The translations under genes and the position numbers were made by a program. Shown here in pieces: positions 13,965 to 22,453 of a stretch of 32,314 bases of DNA (position 1 is the first letter of the stretch; each line of letters opens with the position of its first letter). The DNA comes from CAYQCN01 sp964415975 (lineage in GTDB: Bacteria; Patescibacteriota; Saccharimonadia; QS-5-54-17), in contig CAYQCN010000005.1 in the NCBI GenBank assembly GCA_964415975.1, positions 1-32,314 on the forward strand. The letters run 5' to 3'. Below the pieces are notes generated by a model. It was not told the origin of the DNA. It was given only the letters and a program-made list of their open reading frames with translations, and searched no databases.

Positions 13965-15611
13965 ATGAGGCAAATGTATCCTAGGCAAGAGGTTTATGAC
14001 TGGCTGTGTCGTGTCACCGCTAAGGTGTATGGAATCGACATCAGGCCTGAGGTGACCTATGCTGACAGCCATTTCGGTGACTTTCAGACGAATGTGGCTA
14101 TGAAACTTGCCAAGCAGCTCAAAAGCAACCCTCGCGATATAGCTAAGCCCATAGTAGACGAGCTTAATTCTGTAGATAGCATTAAAAGTGTTGAAGTGGC
14201 TGGACCGGGCTTTATAAACGTCACCTTGCTAGATTCATATTGGGTCGAATATATGGGCATGATTGACCAAGAGTTTGGCAAGAGCGCCCAAGGAAAAGGT
14301 GTTAAGATGCAAGTTGAGTACATTTCAGCTAATCCTACCGGTCCGCTTACACTTGGTAATGCTAGAGGTGGCTTCATTGGCGATGTATTGAGCAATGTGC
14401 TTGAAAGTCAGGGTTATACGGTAACTAGAGAGTATTATTTTAATGATGCCGGGACGCAGATTCAGAAGTTGGTTGAGAGCTATCTAGACTATCTGCATGG
14501 CAACGTGAGTGATGACACCACCTATAAAGGTGAGTACATGGAAGAACTGGCTCGAAATGAAGAGCTGTTCAAAGCGGTCAGTGAGGGTAATCTGCTAGAC
14601 CGTACGCAAGCGAAAAATATACATCTAAATAAAAAGGGTGAGACAGCAGAGGTCGAGGGCTCTCTTATCTCGGAAACAGTGATGACCGATTATATTCAGC
14701 CTGCTCTAAAGAAAGCCAACATAACTTTCGACACTTATCAAAAAGAGCGGGATATTGTCAGCGTGTTTGCCGATGTCCTAGAAATGCTAGAGCGGCAGCA
14801 TTTGATTGAGAAGCGAGACGGGGCAATATGGCTTAAGAGCAGCAACCTAGGAGATGAACGCGACCGAGTACTGGTGAAGTCTAGCGGTGAACATACCTAT
14901 CTAGCTAATGATATCGCATATCATTACGATATATTTTCCAGTCGTGCTTTCGACCGGTCGGTCAAAATATGGGGAGCGGACCATGCCGGTCAAGTACCTT
15001 CACTTCGTTTGATATTGAAGCGTTTATTCCCCGAAAAAGAGCTCGACTTCCTCATTGTGCAGTGGGTCCGACTTATAAAAGACGGTCAAGAGTTTAAAAT
15101 TAGTAAGCGAGCAGGGACATACGTCACCGTTGAGGAGTTAGTAGAGCGGGTGGGGGCAGATGTGGCGCGATGGTTTATGTTGGCACGCAGCAATGATACG
15201 CACATGGATTTTGATCTAGATCTTGCCGAGCAACAAAGTCAAAAAAACCCTTTTTGGTATGTTATGTATGCCTATGTACGAGCTAACTCCATACTTCACC
15301 AGGCCGAAACGAATGGACTGCGTGCTGCTGACAATGTATCGCAACTTAATGGACTGGAGCGGGAGATTGCAAAAGAGTTGAGTCGGCTGCCAGAATTGTT
15401 ATCAGATGTCTCCACCAGCCATGAAGTCCATCGTTTGACTTTTTATGGGCAAGAGCTGGTTAAATTGTTTCATGAGTGGTACGAGACAAACAGGGTGCTC
15501 GAATTGCCTAAAGAGAAAGCTCAAGATAGACTGTGCTTTTTACAACAATATATCTTTGCTATGGATATCTACTGGCAAATATTAGGTGTTGAGCCATATA
15601 AAAAAATGTGA
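13965..15611 (+). CDS. argS: arginine--tRNA ligase with unusual HIGH motif
   Basis: 548 aa class I aminoacyl-tRNA synthetase charging tRNA-Arg. The N-terminal Add-1 domain is followed by VEYISANPTGPL and the Rossmann core. The signature normally written LHVGH reads L-T-L-G-N (Thr129 to Asn132), so both histidines of HIGH are replaced. The rest of the core is typical: EYYFNDAGTQI, WGADHAGQVPSL, the KMSKS-like loop KISKRAGTYVTVEELV, and the DALRYFML equivalent DVARWFMLAR. The C-terminal DALR anticodon-binding domain is complete. TrpRS in the same window also uses TLGN, which is normal for that enzyme. Ends in TGA, so UGA is not recoded here. Confidence 0.95.
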   Translation: MRQMYPRQEVYDWLCRVTAKVYGIDIRPEVTYADSHFGDFQTNVAMKLAKQLKSNPRDIAKPIVDELNSVDSIKSVEVAGPGFINVTLLDSYWVEYMGMIDQEFGKSAQGKGVKMQVEYISANPTGPLTLGNARGGFIGDVLSNVLESQGYTVTREYYFNDAGTQIQKLVESYLDYLHGNVSDDTTYKGEYMEELARNEELFKAVSEGNLLDRTQAKNIHLNKKGETAEVEGSLISETVMTDYIQPALKKANITFDTYQKERDIVSVFADVLEMLERQHLIEKRDGAIWLKSSNLGDERDRVLVKSSGEHTYLANDIAYHYDIFSSRAFDRSVKIWGADHAGQVPSLRLILKRLFPEKELDFLIVQWVRLIKDGQEFKISKRAGTYVTVEELVERVGADVARWFMLARSNDTHMDFDLDLAEQQSQKNPFWYVMYAYVRANSILHQAETNGLRAADNVSQLNGLEREIAKELSRLPELLSDVSTSHEVHRLTFYGQELVKLFHEWYETNRVLELPKEKAQDRLCFLQQYIFAMDIYWQILGVEPYKKM

Positions 15612-15630
15612 ATAGCCACATTATAGATTG

Positions 15631-15636
15631 TATAAT
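15631..15636 (+). promoter_or_regulatory. -10 box of the zinc-ribbon gene, leaderless
   Basis: Consensus TATAAT ends 6 nt before ATG 15643. The longer frame from TTG 15628 would include the box itself and is rejected. Confidence 0.55.
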
Positions 15637-15642
15637 TATAAA

Positions 15643-15834
15643 ATGCAGCAAATTGACCCTCGTGAATTAATAAGACCCAAACAAAGCAGAGCCAGGCTAT
15701 CTAAAGAGCAAAAACCACCCAAGAATCCAGGCCTTATATGCGAATGGTGCAGACATTACCCTTTAACACCGGTTCATGGGCATTTTGAGTGTGGCAAATG
15801 TGGGCACAAAACTAAATGTTGCGAAATGGAATAA
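15643..15834 (+). CDS. small zinc-ribbon protein
   Basis: 63 aa with a basic, proline-rich N-terminus and two zinc knuckles, CEWC and CGKC, plus HKTKCCEME at the end. The cysteine spacing (CxxC-17-CxxC) suggests a single zinc ribbon, probably for nucleic-acid or protein contact. Its 3' end overlaps the HExxH metallopeptidase gene by 19 nt. SprT-type proteins often carry a zinc ribbon on the same chain, so the two products may act together. That is inference. No family recognised. Confidence 0.65.
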   Translation: MQQIDPRELIRPKQSRARLSKEQKPPKNPGLICEWCRHYPLTPVHGHFECGKCGHKTKCCEME

Positions 15835-16307
15835 GTGTGCGTAATCAGGAATGGATTGAACGGCAGCTAAACTATGTATGGAAGACCTATTTTTTTGATG
15901 TTCCAGAGCACAACCCTGTATATATTGAATTTGGCCGTAGAGCAAGGACGCGCCTAGGGTCGATAAGCCTTGATCCAAACCAGCCGCAAACCAGTCGAAT
16001 TCGAATAACCGGTTGGTTCCGTTATGAGGAGGTTCCTGTGTCTGTCGTGCATTCAGTAATTATTCATGAGATGTGTCATTACGCCCACGGCTTTCACTCA
16101 AGCGCCGAACAGCGTCACAAACACCCACATGCTGGCGGTGTGATACGCAAGGAGTTTGCCGATAGGGGCTTGGAAGATTTGTATGATTATCAACAGCAAT
16201 GGCTTAAAACACAGTGGCCACGCTTTATAAAGAAGTATTACAAGCCCACTTCACCTAATAAGAAAAAACCAATAGGTCATCGTATTAAACTATCATTATT
16301 TGGATAG
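15816..16307 (+). CDS. SprT-like HExxH metallopeptidase domain protein
   Basis: 163 aa from ATG 15816, or 156 aa from GTG 15837. A beta-hairpin region (FGRRARTRLGSISLDP...RIRITGWF) precedes the zinc-metalloprotease helix VVHSVIIHEMCHYAHG with HEMCH at 84-88. A later His-rich segment (QRHKHPHAGG) probably supplies the third ligand. A basic C-terminus (KKYYKPTSPNKKKPIGHR) follows. SprT/Spartan-like proteases act on DNA-bound proteins in other systems. The domestic target here is unknown. No signal peptide. Overlaps the zinc-ribbon gene, which suggests coupled translation. Confidence 0.78.
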   Translation: MLRNGISVRNQEWIERQLNYVWKTYFFDVPEHNPVYIEFGRRARTRLGSISLDPNQPQTSRIRITGWFRYEEVPVSVVHSVIIHEMCHYAHGFHSSAEQRHKHPHAGGVIRKEFADRGLEDLYDYQQQWLKTQWPRFIKKYYKPTSPNKKKPIGHRIKLSLFG

Positions 16308-16355
16308 TATATTCAGGAAATTTCGCAGTAATCACATTCGAAAAACAGGCTCAAT

Positions 16356-16364
16356 TGCTATAAT
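16356..16364 (+). promoter_or_regulatory. extended -10 of pcm, leaderless
   Basis: TGC then TATAAT (16359-16364), ending 6 nt before ATG 16371. Confidence 0.6.
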
Positions 16365-16370
16365 TAGTAG

Positions 16371-16982
16371 ATGAGTATTCATGAGCTCATTGAACACATG
16401 CAGAGTAATGAGGTGTTAAGCTCTCCTGAGATTGTGGAGGCGTTTTCCTCGATTAGTCGCGAAACTTTCTTGCCTGAAGAGTATAAATCGTTTGCAGGTG
16501 AAGATCGCCCTTTGAATATAGGTTATGGGCAGACAAATTCACAGCCTTCGACAGTAGCGTTCATGCTGGAACTACTTCAGCCGCAAACGGGCGATACAGT
16601 ATTGGATGTCGGTGCTGGATCGGGCTGGACAACTGCCTTGTTGGCACACATAGTCGGTAAAAAAGGTCGGGTGTACGGAGTCGAGATTGTTGAAGAGTTA
16701 GTGGAGTTTGGTAACAATAATTTGAACATGCTTAGTGTTAAAAATGCTAGTATTCAGCTGGCAGATAAAGAGATCGGCTTAGCATCTAAGGCGCCTTTTG
16801 ACCGAATCTTAGTTTCGGCTGCAGCCCAAAACATGCCACAGGCTTTAATAGATCAGTTAGCGTTTGGTGGTAGAATGGTGCTACCTATAGATTATTCGAT
16901 ATGGTCTCTGGATAAGCAAGCTGATGGCAGTATAGATACAAATGAATATCCCGGGTTTGCTTTTGTGCCTTTACGTGAATAG
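16371..16982 (+). CDS. pcm: protein-L-isoaspartate O-methyltransferase family
   Basis: 203 aa. SAM-dependent methyltransferase that starts repair of isoaspartyl residues. The PCMT opening ISRETFLPEEYKSFA is followed by the diagnostic GYGQTNSQPSTVAFMLELL. Motif I, VLDVGAGSGWTTALLA (about 77-92), then precedes VYGVEIVEELVEFG and FDRILVSAAAQNMPQALIDQL. The C-terminus is a little short and divergent from E. coli Pcm. No Shine-Dalgarno; leaderless promoter. Likely a monocistronic gene, as the next gene has its own box. Confidence 0.9.
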   Translation: MSIHELIEHMQSNEVLSSPEIVEAFSSISRETFLPEEYKSFAGEDRPLNIGYGQTNSQPSTVAFMLELLQPQTGDTVLDVGAGSGWTTALLAHIVGKKGRVYGVEIVEELVEFGNNNLNMLSVKNASIQLADKEIGLASKAPFDRILVSAAAQNMPQALIDQLAFGGRMVLPIDYSIWSLDKQADGSIDTNEYPGFAFVPLRE

Positions 16983-17016
16983 GGTACCTACTTTGCTCTA
17001 TTAGAGCGGTAGCACA

Positions 17017-17025
17017 TGCTACAAT
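17017..17025 (+). promoter_or_regulatory. extended -10 of the gene at 17032, leaderless
   Basis: TGC then TACAAT (17020-17025), ending 6 nt before ATG 17032. A hairpin GCTCT/AGAGC with outer CTAC/GTAG pairs lies just upstream (about 16988-17012). It has no T-run and could be an operator or a weak end of the pcm transcript. Confidence 0.55.
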
Positions 17026-17031
17026 AAGCAC

Positions 17032-17406
17032 ATGATTTTCGTTTCTTTGTGGCGGTGGTGGTACGTGCAGGGATGGCAGGAAGCGGCAAAGGCTTTCTTA
17101 GCCGCAATAAGACGTTTAAGTGGAGTGTTTTCGATCGATCTTTTGTTGCGTACACTTTTCTCTCCATGGAAGCAGACAGTTAATATCGCTGGACCAAATA
17201 CCCCGCCTCAACTACGAATCAAGTGGTGGGTTGGCAATCAGGTCTCTCGTTTTATAGGATTTATCATCCGTTCATCTACATTGATAGTTGCTGCTTTAGG
17301 CTTATTAGTCGCTACTGTTTTGGGCGGAGCTATTCTTTTGATTTGGCCGCTTGTTCCTGTAACGTCTGTAGCTTTGATTATAGTGGGGTTATTGTTTATA
17401 TGGTAA
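17032..17406 (+). CDS. small membrane protein upstream of membrane-anchored Clp
   Basis: 124 aa. An aromatic amphipathic N-terminus (WRWWYVQGWQEAAKAFLAAIRRL) is followed by a short polar segment (FSPWKQTVNIAGPNTPP) and two strongly hydrophobic helices at about 77-97 and 102-124. I recognise no family. The final 7 nt overlap the start of the Clp-type ATPase gene, so the two are translated together. The product is a good candidate membrane partner or adaptor of that ATPase. Confidence 0.7.
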   Translation: MIFVSLWRWWYVQGWQEAAKAFLAAIRRLSGVFSIDLLLRTLFSPWKQTVNIAGPNTPPQLRIKWWVGNQVSRFIGFIIRSSTLIVAALGLLVATVLGGAILLIWPLVPVTSVALIIVGLLFIW

Positions 17407-19796
17407 ACAGTCCGTCTCTGTCGCATCATCGTACTCGTTCGGCCTTATATCGTAGACTGTTTAGTGGCCGCAGAATAATAGTGTGGGACTTCATGACTCT
17501 ATTCCTGATTTTTTTGTTGATTTTGGTTTTTTTGTTATACAGCGAGGCTCTAGCCTTGATGTACGTTATCTCGGGTCTGACGTTGCTTGTTGTTCAATTT
17601 CAAGCCTGGTGGAGACTGCATCTTATAGATTTAGTACCGACTGATGCAGGCCAAGACTCTGGGGTCGATATCAATCAACAAGCTCAAGCCGACCTGCTAG
17701 TGCATGCAGTTAGGGCTAAAAATCCGCAGGATTTATGGAAAAGAGTTCGATCGGAGTGGGAGGCTCAGTTTATCTTCAACAGGTTGTTTATATTGCCAGA
17801 CCAGTTTGATGACGCCTTATCTCAAGATCCTGAGAAGATGGAAGAGGTGTGGGTTGAGGCCGAAAAGTTGAGTAGGCAGCTAGGTGTGCAGGGTATATCA
17901 ATTGGGGTTGTTGTGGCAGTATTGTTATTATCCGTGCCCAATATAGAGCAGTGGCTTCGCTCTCATCGCCTCAGCACAGAAGCTTTGATGTCAGTTCTGC
18001 ACTGGCAGCAAAGAACATCCAATATTATGAAAGAATTACGCAAAAAGCCTCTTTTTGGCGGCATAGCCAGAGATTGGTCAGCCGGTTATACCCCTGTATT
18101 GAACCGTTTTGGGCATGATCTGAGCGGAGATATTCAGCACGGAGCATTCCGTCATTTATATTTACAGACTCATAGCAATCTAATAGACCAGATGCTGACA
18201 CAGTTGTCTCAAGCCGGCAGCTCAGGTGTCGCATTAATAGGCAAGAACGGTTCCGGCAAGACTTCCCTAGTCTATTCTTTGGCCGAGAAGCTTCTAAATG
18301 GAGACAGCGAAAGTTTGCGGTATCATAAGGTGTTTTCTATAGATGCAACTGCAGTTGTATCAGAGGCAAACAGAAGTGGTAACTTGGAGTCATTAATGGT
18401 TCAAATTGTAATGGAGGCAAGGAGGGCCGGAAATGTAATCTTGTTTTTTGATGATGCACAGAGTTTTTTCGCCCAAGAGTCGGGCGCTTCAGATATGACT
18501 AATATAATACTACAAATACTGCAGTCTAAGGCCGTAAAAAGTATTTTCGCATTACAGCCAAGTGACTGGCAGCACTTGACCAGTGTAGCACCCGACGTCA
18601 CAGCTAGCTTGGAAGCGGCACACGTACAGGAGCCCGACCAAGAAACTGTAGAAAGGGTTATGCAAGATCAATCTCTAGCAATAGAAGGCAGTACCGGTTG
18701 TTTTATATCTTACAGGGCTATAAAAGAGGCTTATCAGCTTTCATCTCGATATACGCTAGAACAGTCTTTCCCCGGCAAAGGTATAGCTTTATTGAAGAGT
18801 GCTACTTCTCATGCTGAGCAGGGGTTGGTGTCGGAAGAGTCGGTTAGAACAGCGATTGAATCGATAACAGGCACTAAAGTAGCTACTGCCAACCCTAAAG
18901 AGCAGGACATATTGCTTAATCTTGAAGATAAGCTACATGAGCGCATGATAAATCAAAATTCAGCCGTCAGTGCGGTTGCTAACGCTTTGCGCAGGGCTAG
19001 GGCTGGAGTGAGAGACCAAAACCGACCTATTGGTAGTTTCCTGTTTTTAGGCCCTACGGGAGTTGGCAAGACGGAGCTAAGCAAAGCTCTAGCGGCTACT
19101 TACTTTGGTGGAGAAGACCGCATAATCCGCCTTGATATGAGCGAATATAACCAGCCACAGAGTACGGAGCGATTGTTGGCGCCAGCAGCCAACTCGGGCA
19201 CATTTTTGACACAAGTTCGTATGCAGCCGTTTAGTGTGGTGTTGTTAGACGAGATAGAAAAGGCGTCCAGCGAAGTTCTTAATCTGTTACTACAGATGCT
19301 AGATGAGGGCGGCTTGACAGACGTTGATGGCATCAACATATCCTTCAAGGATTCAATAGTCATCACTACTTCTAATGCTGGGGCAGATATCATACGCTCC
19401 AACATAGAAGCCGGACAAAACCTAGAAGACTTTGCTACAGATTTTACAGATAAGCTTATTAATGAGCAGTATTTTAAACCCGAGCTAATAAACCGATTTG
19501 ACGAGGTTGTGCTGTTTAGGCCCCTCAACAAATCTGAGCTTATGGATGTATTGGCTCTGATTATATCTGGGGTAAACCATAACTTATCAGATAAGCAGAT
19601 AAAGATTAGTTTGAGCAATGATGCGGCACAGTATCTAATAGAGGAGGGTTACGATCCTCGATTGGGGGCTAGACCTATACGACGTGTAGTGCAGCGCACA
19701 GTAGAGAACGTTGTTGCGCGGCGCATGCTTGAGGGAGGTCTTAAGCCCGGCGATGAGACGTTACTTGATATCGACGATATAAAGCTGTCATCTTAA
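17400..19796 (+). CDS. membrane-anchored Clp-type AAA+ ATPase (ClpC-like)
   Basis: 798 aa from ATG 17400. An upstream extension to 17223 is only open by chance inside the previous gene. N-terminus: basic loop, then two adjacent transmembrane helices (about 30-48 and 50-66). A Clp-N-like helical region follows (about 95-230, with VQGISIGVVVAVLLLSVPNIEQWL). AAA-1 has Walker A GKNGSGKT (about 281-288), but Walker B reads ILFFDDAQ, with Asp where the catalytic Glu is expected. AAA-2 is canonical: GPTGVGKTELSKAL, VVLLDEIEKA, TTSNAG, and ends with the Clp C-terminal domain (DPRLGARPIRRVVQ). Class I Clp unfoldases feed ClpP or disaggregate proteins. This one should work at the membrane. Confidence 0.88.
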   Translation: MVNSPSLSHHRTRSALYRRLFSGRRIIVWDFMTLFLIFLLILVFLLYSEALALMYVISGLTLLVVQFQAWWRLHLIDLVPTDAGQDSGVDINQQAQADLLVHAVRAKNPQDLWKRVRSEWEAQFIFNRLFILPDQFDDALSQDPEKMEEVWVEAEKLSRQLGVQGISIGVVVAVLLLSVPNIEQWLRSHRLSTEALMSVLHWQQRTSNIMKELRKKPLFGGIARDWSAGYTPVLNRFGHDLSGDIQHGAFRHLYLQTHSNLIDQMLTQLSQAGSSGVALIGKNGSGKTSLVYSLAEKLLNGDSESLRYHKVFSIDATAVVSEANRSGNLESLMVQIVMEARRAGNVILFFDDAQSFFAQESGASDMTNIILQILQSKAVKSIFALQPSDWQHLTSVAPDVTASLEAAHVQEPDQETVERVMQDQSLAIEGSTGCFISYRAIKEAYQLSSRYTLEQSFPGKGIALLKSATSHAEQGLVSEESVRTAIESITGTKVATANPKEQDILLNLEDKLHERMINQNSAVSAVANALRRARAGVRDQNRPIGSFLFLGPTGVGKTELSKALAATYFGGEDRIIRLDMSEYNQPQSTERLLAPAANSGTFLTQVRMQPFSVVLLDEIEKASSEVLNLLLQMLDEGGLTDVDGINISFKDSIVITTSNAGADIIRSNIEAGQNLEDFATDFTDKLINEQYFKPELINRFDEVVLFRPLNKSELMDVLALIISGVNHNLSDKQIKISLSNDAAQYLIEEGYDPRLGARPIRRVVQRTVENVVARRMLEGGLKPGDETLLDIDDIKLSS

Positions 19797-19849
19797 ATTA
19801 TCAGCAGCTACAAGGCTCATGCATAGTCGCATTATAGGGTTAAAATCAG

Positions 19850-19855
19850 TATACT
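19850..19855 (+). promoter_or_regulatory. -10 box of rmuC, leaderless
   Basis: TATACT ends 7 nt before ATG 19863. No Shine-Dalgarno. Confidence 0.5.
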
Positions 19856-19862
19856 AACCGAC

Positions 19863-20924
19863 ATGGAAGACGTTTTAGTAGTTTCGGGAGCAGTCTTGTT
19901 GGGCTTTGGCCTTTTATATGTAGGCCTTAAAGGCTATATGCAGCGTCTATTGCTGCAGATGCAAGATAAGAACCAGCAAGCTCGTCAAAGTGAACAGGAG
20001 GAAGTAGAGGGCAATGTCCGCTCACTTTTGGATGACAATCGAGAAAAGCTCGACATGATGGTTAATCAGCTCAAAGAGCAGCTCCAGTCTAGCCAGAAAG
20101 AGGTAGGTTCGCTTAAAGAGCAAAACGCCCAAATACGCGAACATTTGCATCATTCTACTGAGCTCGCTGAAAAGCTGAGAGTTTCTACAGAAGGACTTAA
20201 AAGCCTCCTTTCCAATAACCGGTTGCGTGGAGACTGGGGAGAGCAAGTTGCCGAAGACCTATTGCTTGCTGCCGGTTTTGTAGAGGGCCACAATTATGAG
20301 AAGCAGTCTACTACCAAAGAGGGGCGACCGGACTTTACTATATTGCTACCAGACGGTTTTAAGGTGAATGTGGATGCCAAGTTTCCTTTTGATGATTTAG
20401 TGGCCTACCAAAATGCCGACAACGATAAGGATCGGTCCAAAGCGCTCAGGAGTTTTGAGACAGCAGTCAAGACCAAGATTAAAGAAGTGACCTCTAAAGA
20501 CTACATTGACCCTAGTAATCAGACGGTCGATTTTGTAGTGATGTTTATACCGAATGAAATGATATTTAGCTTTGTTTATGAGAAAGTACCAAATATTGTT
20601 CAGTACGCTTCTGAGCGTAAGGTTATGATGACCGGCCCGTTTGCCTTTACTGCGCTGCTCAGGCTTGTATTGCAGGCTCATAAGAACTTTCACTATGAAA
20701 AAGAGCTGCAAGGTATTGTTGGCCTAATCGAGGAGTTTCAGAGTCAGTATGATAAGTTTGGCGAGAGCTTGAACAAGGTGGGGCGAAGTTTAGATACTGC
20801 GCAAAAAGCCTTTCGCGAAACAGAAGGTGTCAGGCACCGTCAACTGAGTCGTGTAGTGGAAAAGATAACCGAGCAGTCGTCTGATGCCAAGCTTCTGCCA
20901 GGAGAGAACAAAGATGAGTCATGA
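19863..20924 (+). CDS. rmuC: RmuC family DNA recombination protein
   Basis: 353 aa. One N-terminal membrane helix (about 4-22), a coiled coil (about 30-105), then the RmuC nuclease-like domain: NNRLRGDWGEQVAEDLLLAAGF, GRPDFTILLPDG and VNVDAKFPFDDL (PD-(D/E)xK pattern), FIPNEMIFSFVYEKVPN and the ALLRLVLQAHK segment. RmuC limits rearrangements at inverted repeats in E. coli; the mechanism is not settled. First gene of a three-gene unit with a small ORF and trpS, joined by overlaps. Confidence 0.95.
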   Translation: MEDVLVVSGAVLLGFGLLYVGLKGYMQRLLLQMQDKNQQARQSEQEEVEGNVRSLLDDNREKLDMMVNQLKEQLQSSQKEVGSLKEQNAQIREHLHHSTELAEKLRVSTEGLKSLLSNNRLRGDWGEQVAEDLLLAAGFVEGHNYEKQSTTKEGRPDFTILLPDGFKVNVDAKFPFDDLVAYQNADNDKDRSKALRSFETAVKTKIKEVTSKDYIDPSNQTVDFVVMFIPNEMIFSFVYEKVPNIVQYASERKVMMTGPFAFTALLRLVLQAHKNFHYEKELQGIVGLIEEFQSQYDKFGESLNKVGRSLDTAQKAFRETEGVRHRQLSRVVEKITEQSSDAKLLPGENKDES

Positions 20925-21147
20925 ACTAGGAGTGTTATCGCAATTTATAGCCAATAACAAACTATCTCTTGGCGGATCCTGGCTGATTATTGCGATTGTC
21001 TTTACAGCTAAACAGCAGCTCCAGAAGAGTCAATTCAAATTTTCAACTTTCAACACGCAAAAACTTGGTGCTACAAATATAAAGCGAGCTAATAGTGTAA
21101 TTGGCTGCAGTCTTAAAGTTGAGCAAAGGGAGTATAACTATGGGTAA
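20914..21147 (+). CDS. small membrane protein between rmuC and trpS
   Basis: 77 aa starting at ATG 20914, beginning MSHELGVLSQF. The start is supported by AGGAG (20900-20904), 9 nt upstream. One hydrophobic helix (LGGSWLIIAIVFTA) is followed by a polar basic tail. The gene overlaps the rmuC stop by 11 nt and the trpS start by 8 nt, so it may mainly couple translation of trpS to rmuC. No family recognised. Confidence 0.5.
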   Translation: MSHELGVLSQFIANNKLSLGGSWLIIAIVFTAKQQLQKSQFKFSTFNTQKLGATNIKRANSVIGCSLKVEQREYNYG

Positions 21148-22144
21148 AAATAAGCGTGTACTATCTGGCATCAAGTCCAGCGGAGAGTTAACGCTTGGAA
21201 ATTATATCGGGGCTATGCGTCGCTGGGCGTCTGAGCAAGACGAACATGAAAACTTTTACTTCATTCCTGATTTGCATGTTTTAAATATGCGCTCCATGCA
21301 AGACAATCCAGAGGCAGTTCGGCAATTAACACTCGATGCCACAGCTTGGCTGTTAGCGTGTGGTGTTGACCCTGAGAAAAGCACCATATTTGCTCAATCA
21401 TGGATACATGAGCATAGCGAGCTAACATGGATTCTGGAAAACTATACACACATGGGACAGTTGGCGCGAATGACTCAATTCAAGGACAAACAAGTCTCCA
21501 CTAGTCAAGAGGCGATTCCGACTGCACTGTTTACATACCCTGTGCTTATGACGGCCGATATACTACTCTACGATGCTGACGAAGTGCCGGTCGGAGAAGA
21601 CCAGAAACAACATGTAGAGTTGGCTCGTGATTTAGCGGAGCGGTTTAACTATATGCATGGCCATACCTTCAAAGTCCCTGCCCCCACCTTGCAAGAAGTA
21701 GGCGCTAGGGTTATGAACTTGAAAGACCCAGAAGCCAAGATGAGCAAAAGCGACCAGGATCAAAGCGGAAACATTCTTTTGGTTGACGAACCAGACACAA
21801 TAAGATCCAAGTTCAAGCGTGCGGTTACAGATTCGGGCGATGAGATTGTCGCTCGCGATGACAAGCCAGGCATTTATAACTTATTGCAGATCAACGCCAG
21901 CTTGCGCGATAGTAGCCTGCAAGACTTAGAAGCTATGTTCCAAAATAAAACATACAAAGAACTGAAAGAAGACACATCAGAGCTTGTGGTGCAGACTCTA
22001 GAACCAATTCAGTTGAAGTATCGAGAGCTAATAGGCGATGAAGCTAAGTTAAGAGACATACTTGATCTAGGCCGGAAAACCGCTCAACCAATAGCCGCAG
22101 AGAAGATGCAGCAGGTTAGAGAGAGGGTGGGCCTGTTAATTTAA
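21140..22144 (+). CDS. trpS: tryptophan--tRNA ligase
   Basis: 334 aa class I synthetase charging tRNA-Trp. Start is ATG 21140 with AAAGGGAG upstream (21125-21132). The in-frame GTG-like start at 21101 adds an unconserved extension. Motifs: LSGIKSSGELTLGNYIGAMRRW (HIGH equivalent TLGN, normal for TrpRS), YPVLMTADILLYDADEVPVGEDQKQHVELARDLAERFN, and the KMSKS loop MNLKDPEAKMSKSD. Length is typical. Third gene of the rmuC unit, followed by a terminator. Confidence 0.97.
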   Translation: MGKNKRVLSGIKSSGELTLGNYIGAMRRWASEQDEHENFYFIPDLHVLNMRSMQDNPEAVRQLTLDATAWLLACGVDPEKSTIFAQSWIHEHSELTWILENYTHMGQLARMTQFKDKQVSTSQEAIPTALFTYPVLMTADILLYDADEVPVGEDQKQHVELARDLAERFNYMHGHTFKVPAPTLQEVGARVMNLKDPEAKMSKSDQDQSGNILLVDEPDTIRSKFKRAVTDSGDEIVARDDKPGIYNLLQINASLRDSSLQDLEAMFQNKTYKELKEDTSELVVQTLEPIQLKYRELIGDEAKLRDILDLGRKTAQPIAAEKMQQVRERVGLLI

Positions 22145-22147
22145 AAG

Positions 22148-22185
22148 AGTTGTAAAAGTCTGTTTTTAGCAACTGTTTTTATTTT
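22148..22185 (+). terminator. terminator of the rmuC-trpS unit
   Basis: AGTTG (22148-22152) pairs with CAACT (22170-22174), extended inward by A/T pairs, followed by GTTTTTATTTT. Moderate stem strength. Confidence 0.6.
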
Positions 22186-22453
22186 CAGGTAGTATGCGCA
22201 ACACAAGAGCAGGTTGCTATTCTTATCTTTGCCAGCCATCTACAATTCCAAGCGCTGGAAGATTGGCAGAAGACTGATTTATGTGTAGATTTATTACTCA
22301 AAATATATTATCAATTATGTAACAAATAAAACATCAATATCGTACAAATTTAAATAGCCTTTGGATCTTAAAAATTATAATAATCCCAAAATTAAACATA
22401 CAGAACAGATTTATCGTAGTTTAAATTTCTACAAAAAAGTATGTGAAAAACTC
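22186..22453. other. AT-rich gene-free region upstream of the structured RNA
   Basis: No open frame. Between about 22230 and 22275 a two-part hairpin can form, TTTGCCA...TGGCAGA around TTCCA/TGGAA. From about 22280 to 22450 the sequence is very AT-rich with A-tracts and could act as an UP element for the promoter at 22454. Confidence 0.5.

Noticed and set aside
17223..17399. Longer N-terminus for the Clp ATPase
   Set aside because: This part is an out-of-frame reading of the upstream membrane-protein gene and gives an atypical Cys-rich sequence; ATG 17400 precedes a normal basic and transmembrane start.
21101..21139. Earlier start for trpS
   Set aside because: The Shine-Dalgarno AAAGGGAG and the family N-terminus both fit ATG 21140.
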